From: Yamagishiella unicocca | Lineage: Eukaryota; Chlorophyta; Chlorophyceae; Chlamydomonadales; Volvocaceae | Length of the DNA: 64,000 nt | Assembly: GCA_003116995.1 (NCBI GenBank) | Contig: BDSL01000039.1 | Coordinates: 794,769 to 858,768 of the forward strand | Reading direction: 5' to 3' | In this document: positions 10,201-22,200 of the stretch, piece by piece | Position numbering within the stretch: position 1 is the stretch's first letter | Layout of the letters: each line of letters opens with the position of its first letter | The notes under the pieces: generated by a model | Told to the model about the DNA's origin: nothing | Database searches by the model: none | Seen by the model: the letters and a program-made list of their open reading frames with translations, nothing else | Program-made: the position numbers and the translations under genes

Positions 10201-13200
10201 CCTAGCCCTAAGCCCACCCTCAGCCGTGGGGTCCGCGTACCGTAGCTGGAGTTCTAAACCCGTTCATGTCGTGGCTGACTTACGCACCCCGGTCCCTCTC
10301 TTGCCCTCGCGCCCCATGCCTGGTGGGTGGTGTGTTAGGTGCGAGGACGTGCTGGTGGGCTGGCCGGGGACGCTGGGCAGTACGGCAGATGCGGCCACGT
10401 GCACGCTGGGGGTGTACAGCACCGACGGCAACGGGCACTGCTTCTTCTACGGGCCGAAGGTAGGCGGGGTGGGGAGGGCAGAATGGATGGGGCGGGGAGG
10501 GCAGAATGGATGGGGCAGGGAGGGGCTGGGAAGGGGAGGGAAGCCAGGGCGATGGCAAGTAGGCGGTGACGGGTTGGGGCGGGGACGCGGGGGCGGATGG
10601 GGGGGTGCGGAGGGATTAGGCGGGGCGGATGGGAGGATTGAGTGGTTTGGTGCGGTGTGTGTGGGCGGGCGGTAGGGGGGCGGTTTGCAGCCCGTTGGGG
10701 GTGCGCGTGGAGTACAGATGAACGACACCCACCGCATGACGGGTTTTAGCCTGGGACGGAGCGAGCCGTCCGGTTCCTTCTGTTCGCTGCTGCTTCCTCA
10801 CCACACGCGCCTCCTCAATCCCCTCGCCGCCCTCCTGCCCCTCCTGCCCCGCCCCCTACCTCGCCCCGCCCCCCTGCCTGTCCCTCTGGCCGCCAGATCG
10901 TCAGCAAACGCGGCAACACGCGACGAGCTCGCGAGTGGGCGACCATCGATGTGGGTCGGTGGGAGTACGCGCGCAAGTACCACCTGCGGGCGAACCAGGA
11001 GTCCCCCGTCTTCATGCTGTTCGACGGCTTCACCAAGAACGTGGACTACCCGGCACACGTGGCGAGGTACCCGCCGCGGGCCAACCGCTCGCCGTCGCCC
11101 ACGCGCGGGTGCGTGCCCCCGAGGTTTCAGGGGGATTGTGAGAGAGAGTGTGTGTGGGTGTGTATATGTGGCTAGGCGCAATCGTACGACAACGGTTTGT
11201 GTGTGTCTCGGTTAACCCCTGCGGGAGGGAGCGAATGGCAGCTACTTCTCGTGCCGCCCCCTTCCGTGCCCTCGCCTCTCCGCGGCTGCGCGAACAGCCA
11301 CCGAAGTAAACTTGTCCTGCCCCCCCCACCCACCCGTCTTTCACACACGCCCCTGGCGATCGGTCCTCGACGCCCGTCCCGACAGCCGCTACGCGCTGAT
11401 GGGTCGCACCCGGGAGGAGATCCTCAAGGGCTTCTTGCAGAGCGCCGCCGAGGTGGCGGCGGTTGCATCCTCGGGCGGCAGCGTCGCCGACCCCAATGAG
11501 CCCGTCGCCCCCGCCGCTGCCGAGCCCGGCGAGGACGACCCCGCCGCCGAGCCCGCCGCCGAGCCCGCCGCTGACCCCGACCGCGCGACGTCGCCGTCGC
11601 CGTCGCCGTCGCAGCGGCGGATCTCCAGCCCTCTGCGCGCGTCCTCCTCACGGATCACCGTGGGCGCCGCTGCCGGCGCCGCCGGCAGCCGCCCCGCCAG
11701 CGCGCTCTCGCGCTGCAAGTCCGCTCCGCGCAACTCCCGCCCCGCCAGCGCCGGCGTGGAGCCGGAGGGCGAGGGCGACGCGATGCCTCATGAGGACCTG
11801 GAGGCGGAGCTGCGCGCTTACCCGGACAACAACATCCACAACTATGTGGACCCGGGGATGTACAAGCTGCAGATGAAGGACCCCTCCAGGTGGGCGGAGC
11901 GGGGAGCTGGGGGGGTTTTTAGGAAGAACCGGGGATGCGAGAAAAACCCGTTTAGGACAGACGTTATAAGATGCATGCTGGAGAACTGGGGTGAGGATGG
12001 CGTGGGGTGAGGTGGGGTGGGGTGGGGTGAGGTGCTGGTGAGGTGGTTATGGGTGGGGGGGGCTGCTGCTGGGGCTGTGATGTGGCAGAAGGCGAGAGCC
12101 GGTCCCGTGGGTGAGAGCGCGGCGTGTCGGCAATGTGACGCACGGGCGTGTGCTACTGGACGGGTTATGTGCATGTCAAGAATTACATCGGAGCTGCTCC
12201 GGATATCCGTGGCCAGGAAGATAGTGTTTTTGCCAGGGGCTGGCTTTTGCGGTCGCGGCCAGACGCGTGTTGGCGGCCAGCCCACCGAACCCCCTTTCGA
12301 GCCCGTGCCTCCTCCTCCCTACCTGGTCCCCGGTGTGCAGGCTGCTCATCTTCTACACCTACAGCGGCGACGGCGAGGCCGCCGAGATCAATCGCGCGCA
12401 GAACGCGGTGGTGCCCGTCACCATGCACAACGCCGACGAGTCGTTCATCCACCCCCGCGACGGCTCCGTGCTGCGACCCACCAAATTCCCGGTGCAGCTG
12501 TACTGCCGCGCAAGGCCCTGGTTCCAGATCGCGGTGTACGACATGGCGACCCTCGAGGTGCGTGCGCGCGTGTGTAATCGGTGTGCGTGCGTGATGGGAA
12601 GAAGGGTATGGGAAGAAGGGTATGAAGAGAAGGGTATGGGAAGTTGAGTAAAGGCTGTTACCCTCACAGTGGACCGCGGAGTGGGGCATTGGTGCTGTCC
12701 TGGGTTCCCCCGGAGGTCCCAGATTCCGCTGCCCACCAGCAGCTTCGGCCCGCTGTCCACTCTCCTCAAGTCGTCGCCGCCCTCCTCCCATTTCTCCCTC
12801 GCTGCCGCGCTTCCTCATTCGTCCCGCAGGAGGTGGGTTCGCGCCACTCGCTGCACTTCACCATCGACCGCGTCACCACCACCCCGGCTGCCAAGGCCGC
12901 CCTGGCCATCAAGGACGACGAGAACCGCGTCATGCCGCCAAGGCGCCGCAGGAACGGTAGCGACGATGGCGACATGGACCTCACCTCCTACCTCAACAAG
13001 TGAGCGGCACAGGGGGATACTGGAGGGCGGGTGGCTCCTGGCTGGGGTACTGGGGGGTTCGAGGGAAACCCGTGGATGTCCGAAAAAAATCGTTTAAAAC
13101 AGAAGTTTTGAGATGCATGCGGGAGAACTGGGTTGGGGATACGAAAGCCGAAGGTCGTAATATGACCTTTGGCGGCTAAGCTATATCGGCTACGGCGAGA

Positions 13201-16200
13201 CGAAAGGAAGCGAGGACCCCGCGCGACGCACGTAAACTTTTCGCGGAACCGGTTTTGGGCGCTAGCAGGAGAACTGTGGGAGTTGGTGCGCTATGGGAGA
13301 GCGGACATCGCGGTCCGGTCCCAGTCCCAGTCCTAGTCGGAGTCCCAGTCCCGACCCGCCCGAATACCGACCAGATGCGTGAGGAAGCCGGTCATTACCA
13401 GAGAAGGTCCGCGGTCGTCCAGGAGAGGAGGCCGAAGCCGCGCCGCGCCGCCATGGGGGACGCGAAAGCCCAGACGCAGGTCCCGACGCCCGCAGACAAG
13501 AACGCAACGACTAGCAAAAAACTACCAGAACAGAGGCCCAACCCAGCGGCGGAACTCACCTGACCAGGGCCCAGAGCGGGTGGGGAAGGCGGTCGACGCG
13601 AAGCATGCGGGCAAGGGGCAGCAGGGGGCGTTAGGAACAACATCCAGGCGCGGAGCGGGTGGACAGGGGTCAAAGCAACGAAGAGGCCCCAGCGGCGCGG
13701 CGAAAGAGGCGGAGGCAGGAAAGGGGAGGACGGATATACGGGGAGACGGGGACGCGGGCTAGTACGGCGGCGTACGGCGTTGTACGGCGGAGGCCTGTAT
13801 GACGGAGGGAGGAAGTGAGAAAATATGGGGCGTGAAGATGCGGGACAGGGGGGCAAGGCTAGCAGGCGAGGAGACGGGATACCGGGGGGGAGGCAGTGCG
13901 CGGTCCGGGCTGGTCGGATCCCCACAGCACTGCCACAGCGAGGACGGCGCCGCCACAGTGCGACGCCGGCGGTGAGGGACGCGGGGGAGAGCGGCGGTCC
14001 GGGCGGGGAGGGGGAGAAGGGGCTGTGGGAGGAGACAGTTTGCGAATGGCGGGTGCGCGGGTGGGCGAAGGGGCGGGGGGGGGGCGGAGAGCGTGGCGTC
14101 GGGAACAGTTTCCTAGGGGTGTTTCGGTCGCGGTTGGGGGGGTGTTGGGGGCGTGGAGGGGGCGGAGGGGCTAGCGCGGGATGAGGTGCGGAGGGAGGGA
14201 GGGGGCGCGGAGGGAGGCCGGCGGCGTATTACAAGTGCGGGGTACGCTGGGGCGACGGCGGCGGGCGCGGGCCGCCGGGACGGCGGCGGGGCGCCGGGGC
14301 TGGGTGCTGCGGCTGCGGTGGCTGCTGGACGCTGGGGGTGGGTGCTGTGGCTGCTGGACGCCGGGGCTGGGTGCTGCGGCTGCTGTGGCTGCTGGACGCC
14401 GGGGCTGGGTGCTGCGGCTGCTGTGGCTGCTGGACGCCGGGGCTGGGTGCTGCGGCTGCTGTGGCTGCTGGACGCCGGGGCCGGCAGGGGGGTCTGGGGC
14501 TGCTGGCTGGCCCGACGAGGTGTGGGCCCCGCCGCTGGTGGGCGCAGCGGCGGTCAGGTAGAGCGGAGCCGGCGGAGCGAGAGCGCGACGGGGCGGGCAG
14601 GGAGGGCAAAGGCGGCGTAAACCACGCCCACAGGGTCAGGCTGGGCCAGCAGCTGATCCTGAGCAGGCTGGCCAATGAAAGCCAGACGCTCGGCCAGGAG
14701 AGCGGTGAGGGCCGCCGGTTGTTGGAGCGGGTCGCCGCGAAGGATCCGGGAGATCCGCTGAGTTTGTGTAGGCCAGTTGCTGCGGAAAGCGGAGGTTGTG
14801 AGCGCGAGCGCACTCGCGACTTGGACGGCATGGTCGTCGGGATGCGGGTCCGGAAGCGCTTGCATATGCGACGGCCGGGGACGCGTGGTGCAAACTAAAA
14901 CCTAGAGTGCTTGCAATAGGGTTTGATTTGAGGAAACGGGAGCGCCGGGGCGTAAGGTGCGGCGCGCGCGCGTACGGCTGGACGGCCCGATGAGAAGAAC
15001 GGAGACTGTGGCACAAGAGTACCACAGCAAAGACACACACGGCCTCTGGCCGCCCCAGCCAGAGTTAGAGCCGCGCCAATTGACGCCCTCCTATTGGTTG
15101 GGGGGTTCGAGGGAAACCCGTGGATGTCCGAAAAAAATCGTTTAAAACAGAAGTTTTGAGATGCATGCGGGAGAACTGGGTTGGGGATACGAAAGCCGAA
15201 GGTCGTAATATGACCTTTGGCGGCTAAGCTATATCGGCTACGGCGAGACGAAAGGAAGCGAGGACCCCGCGCGACGCACGTAAACTTTTCGCGGAACCGG
15301 TTTTGGGCGCTAGCAGGAGAACTGTGGGAGTTGGTGCGCTATGGGAGAGCGGACATCGCGGTCCGGTCCCAGTCCCAGTCCTAGTCGGAGTCCCAGTCCC
15401 GACCCGCCCGAATACCGACCAGATGCGTGAGGAAGCCGGTCATTACCAGAGAAGGTCCGCGGTCGTCCAGGAGAGGAGGCCGAAGCCGCGCCGCGCCGCC
15501 ATGGGGGACGCGAAAGCCCAGACGCAGGTCCCGACGCCCGCAGACAAGAACGCAACGACTAGCAAAAAACTACCAGAACAGAGGCCCAACCCAGCGGCGG
15601 AACTCACCTGACCAGGGCCCAGAGCGGGTGGGGAAGGCGGTCGACGCGAAGCATGCGGGCAAGGGGCAGCAGGGGGCGTTAGGAACAACATCCAGGCGCG
15701 GAGCGGGTGGACAGGGGTCAAAGCAACGAAGAGGCCCCAGCGGCGCGGCGAAAGAGGCGGAGGCAGGAAAGGGGAGGACGGATATACGGGGAGACGGGGA
15801 CGCGGGCTAGTACGGCGGCGTACGGCGTTGTACGGCGGAGGCCTGTATGACGGAGGGAGGAAGTGAGAAAATATGGGGCGTGAAGATGCGGGACAGGGGG
15901 GCAAGGCTAGCAGGCGAGGAGACTGGGGTACTGGGGGTGTGTGTGGCTCCTAGCTGGGGTACTGGAGGGCGGGTGGCTCCTGGCTGGGGTACTGGGGGTG
16001 TGTGGCTCCTGGCGTGTCTGCGGGGAGGTGCAGTGCGTTACGAGCCCCTCGCAGTCCTCAGCTTGGCGCGTTGGGTGCGGTTTGTGATGTGAGGAGCTCC
16101 AGAGATTGTGGGTCTCACAGGTGTCTTTGTTTCGGATTCTTTTCCGGGCACCGAAACCAGTCCTCGGCGCCCCGTGGCGTCCTATCCCGCCGCAGCGAGG

Positions 16201-19200
16201 CCAGCCGCCCCAACGACGATTCCAAGATCTACGCCTACCGGGTGGAGGAGGTGGAGGAGGGCTTCGAGACCATCTACCACGGCCTCCTGGGCGAGGTCAA
16301 GGACAAGATGTGGATGACGCCTGGAGGTGAGGCGGCGGCCAAGACCCGGATGGCGATATGGGATGGGATGCACATGGCCGTATACATGGGTGCCGGGTGG
16401 AGGCACTGGGCAACAGGGCGGCTCTCTTGCCGTCCTCGTCCCTCCACCCCGGGCCCCCTTCCACTTGCCCACGTCGTGCCACCGGGTCTTCTCACCACCC
16501 CTTTTATACCACGTACTCATATACCTGGCTTCATCCGGGTCTCGGCCGGCCCTTGCTCCCACGACCCCTCCCTCCACGCACCCGCCTCTGACGACGTCTG
16601 CGTTCGCCTGCCCCCTGCCCCCCGCTCTCCCTCCCATCCTCAGAGAAGTACCGAGTCACGGTACAGATGCGGTCGCCCTATATGGAGTACAACGCGATCC
16701 AGGTGCGGACCCGCAGCCCATCCGCGGCCCATGACACGGGGTCGTGTAATGGGGTTCAGACGGAAAGCACCTGGGGGGAGGAGGAGCTGGGCCTGGGCCT
16801 GGCCGTGTGTCAATATGGGTCGCAGGCTACGGCTCTGGCCCGCTGTCTCGCGGACTCCTAGCCGACCGGTTCCGATTCTCGCCGCTGGCCCACGTCCGCC
16901 GCCCACGTCCGCTGCCCACGTCCGCTGCCCACGTCCGCTGCCCACGTCCGCTGCCCACGTCCGCTGCCCACGTCCGCTGCCCACGTCCGCTGCCCACGTC
17001 CGCTGCCCACGTCCGCTGCCCACGTCCGCTGCCCACGTCCGCTGCACACGTCCGCTGCTCACGTCCGCTGCCCACGTCCGCTGCCCACGTCCGCTGCACA
17101 CGTCCGCTGCTCACGTCCGCTGCCCACGTCCGCTGCCCACGTCCGCTGCCCACGTCCGCTGCACACGTCCGCCGCCCACGTCCGCTGCCCACGTCCGCTG
17201 CTCACGTCCGCTGCCCACGTCCGCTGCCCACGTCCGCTGCCCACGTCCGCTGCTCACGTCCGCCGCCCACGTCCGCTGCCCACGTCCGCTGCCCACGTCC
17301 GCTGCCCACGTCCGCTGCCCACGTCCGCTGCCCACGTCCGCTGCCCACGTCCGCTGGCCCACGTCCGCTGCTCACGTCCGCTGCCCACGTCCGCTGCTCA
17401 CGTCCGCTGCTCACGTCCGCCGCCCACGTCCGCTGCCCACGTCCGCTGCCCACGTCCGCTGGCCCACGTCCGCTGCTGTTATGCCGCAGGTCCGCACCGC
17501 TAACTGGGAGCTGGAGCCGTTTGTGTTCTACGCCGTGAAGAAGGTGGTGATGCTGGTGGAGGTCCGCGAGAAGTACAACCAGGTGAGGCTCTCCTGCCTC
17601 CGCCCCGCCTGTCCTTAAACCCTGGATCCTCGCGTCTCGTTCCTGCCACGCTGACCTTTAAGTCCCCCACCCCCCACCCCTCCCAGTTCTCGCATCCACG
17701 GGTCTTGCTCGCAACCCCTCCCAGCTCCGTTTCTGTAACCCACCCCTCCCGGCCTGCCCTCCTGTCCGCAGCTGCCCATCCCCAACACCGAGGTGGTGGT
17801 GGAGGTCCGCGAGCCGCCCCAGGCGCCGCGGCCGCCGGTGGTGAAGCCCGAATGGTGCGAGGACCCGCAGGCGTACGCGCTGCGCATCCTTGACCAGCTG
17901 ATCGACTACGTGGTGCAGGTGGGGCGGCGAGGCGGTCCCCTGCAGGACGTAGTCCTCAGCGAGGGAGGGGCTTGCCTGGGCGAGGGAGGGGCTTGCCTGG
18001 GCGAGGGAGGGGCTTGCCTGGGCGAGGGAGGGGCTTGCCTGGGCGAGGGAGGGGCTTGCCTGGGCGAGGGAGGGGCTTGCCTGGGCGAGGGAGGGGCTTG
18101 CCTGGGCGAGGGAGGGGCTTGCCTGGGCGAGGGAGGGGCTTGCCTGGGCGAGGGAGGGGTTTGCCTGGGCGAGGGAGGGGTTTGGCGGGGCGATAGAGGG
18201 GCTTGCCTGGGCGAGGGAGGGGCTTGCCTGGGCGAGGGAGGGGCTTGCCTGGGCGAGGGAGGGGCTTGCCTGGGCGAGGGAGGGGCTTGCCTGGGCGAGG
18301 GAGGGGCTTGCCTGGGCGAGGGAGGGGCTTGCCTGGGCGAGGGAGGGGCTTGCCTGGGCGAGGGAGGGGCTTGCCTGGGCGAGGGAGGGGCTTGCCTGGG
18401 CGAGGGAGGGGCTTGCCTGGGCGAGGGAGGGGTTTGCCTGGGCGAGGGAGGGGTTTGGCGGGGCGATAGAGGGGCTTGCCTGGGCGATGGAGGGGTTTGG
18501 CGGGGCGATGGAGGGGCTTGCCTGGGCGAGGGAGGGGCTTGCCTGGGCGAGGGAGGGGCTTGCCTGGGCGAGGGAGGGGCTTGCCTGGGCGAGGGAGGGG
18601 CTTGCCTGGGCGATGGAGGGGCTTGCCTGGGCGATGGAGGGGCTTGCCTGGGCGAGGGAGGGGCTTGCCTGGGCGAGGGAGGGGTTTGGCGGGGCGATGG
18701 AGGGGCTTGGCGGGGCGAGGGAGGGGTTTGGCGGGGCGATGGAGGGGTTTGGCCAAAACCTCTAAACCCTCCTCCTCCTCCCACCTGTTCCCCCCGCCCC
18801 TCTAAACCCTCCACGCAACCAACAGAACAACCGCGAGCGCGTGGCCGCGGACCACGGCGCCGTCACGACGCACCGCGGCTTCACCGACAGCGAGGGGCTG
18901 CTCACCTTCGAGATGCCGCCGGAGGCCAAGGTCTACCTGGTGAGCGGAGGCACGCGCAAGGGAACGGGGAGGGCTTGCAGCAGCGCGCGCCATGGACTGG
19001 AAGGGTTTTCCTTCCATCATGATGATGATGATGGAAGGATCCTTCCATTGTCCACGAAACCCTAAAAAACCCCACGCGAGCGTTTCGGTTGGGGGAAGAC
19101 CTTGCTAACGCCATTCCGCCATTCTGCCTTGCTAACGCCATTCCGCCATTCTGCCCATTTGTGTATACCCCCCGACCCTGGATTCGCGGATTGTCTTTTA

Positions 19201-22200
19201 CCCCCCGACCCTGTCCTGGCCCCTGCCAACCCACCTTGCACCCCTCCTTCCTTCCCCCTCCTCCTCCCCCTCCCCCCCTTCCCTCCCCCTCCCTTCCCCC
19301 CCCTCCCTTCCCTCCCCCTCCCTTCCCTGCTCCAGCGCGCGGTCAACTCCGCGGACTTTGAGGACTGCGAGTGCAGTCGCGAGGTGCAGCTGACCACCAA
19401 CCAGGAGCAGTTCGTGGGCTTCCAGCTGGAGCGGATCACGCGGACCGCGGCGGTCGTGTTGGACAGCAGCACAAACGAGGGCGTGGCGGGATTCGAGCTG
19501 CGGGTAGGGGGGGTGCGGGTAGGGGGGGGGCGTGTGGCTCGTCGCCCGTCACGGCGCGGAACTACCGGCGTCTGCCGCCGTCATGTTTTGTATTGGGTAT
19601 GGGAGAGGGTTGGCCCTCTCCCTTACCTTCGCAGCAATGCGTCTGCGGTCTTATACTGGCGCTCATACTGCGTGTGCAGGCGTACGACGTCACGGACTTC
19701 ACCGACATGCCCCTGGACGGCACGCGCAAGGTGAGTTGGCACTCGGGCAGCCGGGGTGCTGGGCGGTGTGCCAGAGGTGGGGCCAGGCGGGGGGTTTGCA
19801 TAGGGCAACGGCGGGGGGTCGGGGGCGGCGGCGGGGGTGCTGTGGATGAGGCCGCGCGGACAGAGCCCACTGCACCGTCACGGCCCTCAAGGCACCACAG
19901 TATCCGACGCCTCGCACCAAGCCCCCCTGGCTCTTGACTCCCAGACTCTCTTATCGCCGCACTCCTCTTACCGTGTCCGCTCCCCCGTGGTCCTGGCCGC
20001 TGTCGTACACAGATTCGTCACCTGCTGGACACCGACATGCTGGACGCCATCGACACCTCCCAGATGGAGCCCTTTGCGGTGGAGACCACGGGGCCGGACG
20101 GCGCGATCAACGCGCCCTTCTGCCGCCGCGCCGGCCGCGTGATCAAGGTGGAGGTCTCTCGCACCCCGCGCACGCACCACCTCCCGAGCCTCGTCATGGC
20201 GCGCGGCAAGAACTCCACCTACGTCGTCACGTACGACAGGCAGAGCGTGGTGTTCAAGGCGCCCCCGAGGCCGCGTGTTCAGGTGGGTGAGGTGCGGTGA
20301 CACGGTTCACGGGGGAGGGGGGCATGTGTATGCGAGGGGGGGGGGAGGGGGAGGGGACCATGTGTATGGGAGGGGGAGGGGGAGAGGGGTACGTGTATGG
20401 GAGGGGGGAGGAGGGCATGTGCATGGGGGGGAAGGGGCCGTGCGTATGGGAGGGGGGGGGGAGCTGTCCAGGTGCTTATGGGGAAGCGATTGCTGCATGT
20501 GCCTCGCAGCGTACAGGACCGTTCGCGACTTGCCCTAACCAGCAACCGGCCAACCACCACCTACCCAACCGACTAACCGATCCCTCCCCGCCGCGGCTGC
20601 GGCCCTCTCCTGACGCAGGTCTCTTGCACGGACACGTGCACCTTCGAGGAGGTGTACGGCGTTCGCTTCCGCGTCATGGTCCGCCCCTTCGGGCCGCCGC
20701 CCACCGACCTGACGACGCCCAAGCGATCCCTCCGCGGCGGCGTCAGCCATGTCGGCAGCCGCCCCGGCAGCATCATCGGCTCGCTGCGCGCGCCCACGTC
20801 CGCCAGCGTCGGCGTGGACGCCATCCCCGAGGACGAGCTCGAGGGAGCTGTGGAGCTGCCGATTGACGGGTGGAGCTCGGGCAGCCCCGCTGCCAGCCGG
20901 CCGGCCAGCCGCAGCTCTGGCGGCGCGCAGCGGTCGCATCCCTCGGCCACGGTTGGCGTGGATGCCATGACGGGAGACGAGGCAGTCGGAGCGGAGGGCG
21001 AGGAATGGTTGGCGGAAGGCTCAGCCCCGGGCGGCAGCCGGGTGCCCAGCCGCGTGGGCAGCAGGGTCCCGAGCGTGGCCGGCAGCCGCCCCCCGAGCGT
21101 GGCCGGCAGCCATATGGCGAGCGTGGCGGCCTCTCACCGCACCCGCGGTTCAGCCATTGACCCCATTGCGGAGGCGGCGGCGGAGGTGGAAGGCGAGGCG
21201 TCGGAGGCGCTGGAGGCTCAGCAGGAGGCCGGCGGTGAGGGCCCCGGCAGCCGGGTCGCGAGCCGCAGCGGCAGCCGCGCCATCAGCGTCAGCGGCTCGC
21301 AGCGCACGCGCGCGTCCGCGGCCGATGCCGCCGCCGGCGCAACGCTGGAGGAGGGTGAGGGCGAGGTGGATGCGCAGGTGGGGGGCGGCAGCAAGGCAGC
21401 CAGCCAGGCTGGCAGCCGCCCCGCCAGCCAGGCCGGAAGCCGCCCCGCTAGCCAGGCTGGCAGCCGCGCCATGGCGGGCAGCGCCTCGCAGCGCTCCCGC
21501 GCGTCGGCGGCGGCTTCCGTCGCACTGGCGGACGGCGCGGAGGGTGAGGGTGTGGGTGTGGGTGCGGACGGCGCCGCGCCCTCGGCCCCTGGCTCCGCAG
21601 CCGGGGGGCGGCTGTCCCAGGAGTCCAGCTCCATCGGGCTGCTGCGCCAGCAGCACCGTGACACGCTGGCGGAGATCGACAAGCTGGAGCGCGGCTGGTC
21701 GGACCTGCAGGAGCAGTACGAGACGGACCAGAACGACGCGCTGGCCGCGCAGAAGACCCAGCTGGAGCTGCTGCTGAGCCAGCTCAAGACCATGATGATG
21801 ATGCAGCAGGAGCGCCTGGAGACGCTCATGTCGGCGGAGCCGTCGCGGGCGGCGTCGTTGGCGGCGGCGCAGTCGCGCGCGGTGTCGGTGATGGACGAGC
21901 AGGTGACCCCACTGGAGCACCAGACCATCGAGGCGGGCGGCAGCCAGGCGGGCGGCAGCCACCACCACTCGGATCATGACGACGGCGCGCAGCGGCCCGA
22001 GGAGGACCAGTCTAGCGCCGCTCGCAGCAGGCGCAGCGCGCCCGGCTCGGCGCCCGGCTCTGTGCACGGCTCTGTTCACGGCTCGGTGCACGGCTCGGTG
22101 CAGCAGCAGCAGCAGCAGCAGCGCACCGTGACGCTGCAGCTTCCGGAGGAGATCCCGTCGGCGGTCCACGCGGACGGCGGCCTGACCCCCCCTGCGGTCA

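Larger units (their letters stand above)
7218..12999 (+). other. Large gene, exons 1-12: N-terminal beta-sandwich region
   Basis: Exons: 7218-7331, 7425-7449, 7879-8117, 8467-8562, 8745-8878, 9370-9434, 9509-9578, 10339-10459, 10897-11066, 11386-11889, 12341-12557, 12830-12999. Exon 1 gives MEEGPAIEDP followed by a Pro-rich run. Exons 2-3 read KIIVHGKPLPNVQVQLK, the opening of a carboxypeptidase-D regulatory-like fold, but only if intron 2 uses a GC donor at 7450. Exons 8-9 carry GVYSTDGNGHCFFYGPK and SPVFMLFDGFTKNVDY. Exon 10 has an Ala/Glu/Ser-rich linker with RPASA motifs. The exon 6 donor at 9435 (GTCGGG) is weak and that exon is tentative. Confidence 0.7.
13051..15923. mobile_element. 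2.87-kb element with 825-bp identical direct terminal repeats
   Basis: Bases 13051-13875 and 15099-15923 appear identical (offset 2048) and enclose 1223 bp. The 15-base string CTGGGGTACTGGGGG precedes the first repeat and follows the second, like a target-site duplication, though it is also part of a local minisatellite. Each repeat begins with a copy of the dispersed intronic repeat. No TG...CA ends, primer-binding site or polypurine tract was found, so it is either a TRIM-like non-autonomous LTR element or a recent segmental duplication. It fills intron 12 of the large gene. Confidence 0.7.
16196..20282 (+). other. Large gene, exons 13-20: further beta-sandwich domains
   Basis: Exons: 16196-16326, 16644-16702, 17490-17582, 17772-17918, 18826-18939, 19336-19503, 19680-19730, 20013-20282. 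All are joined by GT-AG introns with matching phases. Alternating hydrophobic strands such as KYRVTVQMRSP and EVVVEVREPP, and the turn GFTDSEGLLTFEMPPEAKVYL, again suggest carboxypeptidase-regulatory or Cna-B-like sandwiches. Introns 14 (16703-17489) and 16 (17919-18825) are almost entirely minisatellite. Confidence 0.78.

Noticed and set aside
16888..17475. CRISPR-like array of short direct repeats
   Set aside because: Tandem units without unique spacers, in a eukaryotic intron.
16002..17618. A 538-codon plus-strand reading frame
   Set aside because: Most of it is the 13-bp repeat, which is open in every frame, plus intron sequence; only the short exons 13-15 inside it fit the gene model.
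17793..19022. A 409-codon frame and long opposite-strand frames with GEGGACL or PPSPRQA repeats
   Set aside because: Produced by the 21-bp intronic minisatellite, whose period is a multiple of three.
21150..22169. 339-codon minus-strand frame opposite exon 21 of the large gene
   Set aside because: Mirror of the Ala/Gly/Ser-rich plus-strand exon; the plus strand has matching splice phases and a coiled coil.
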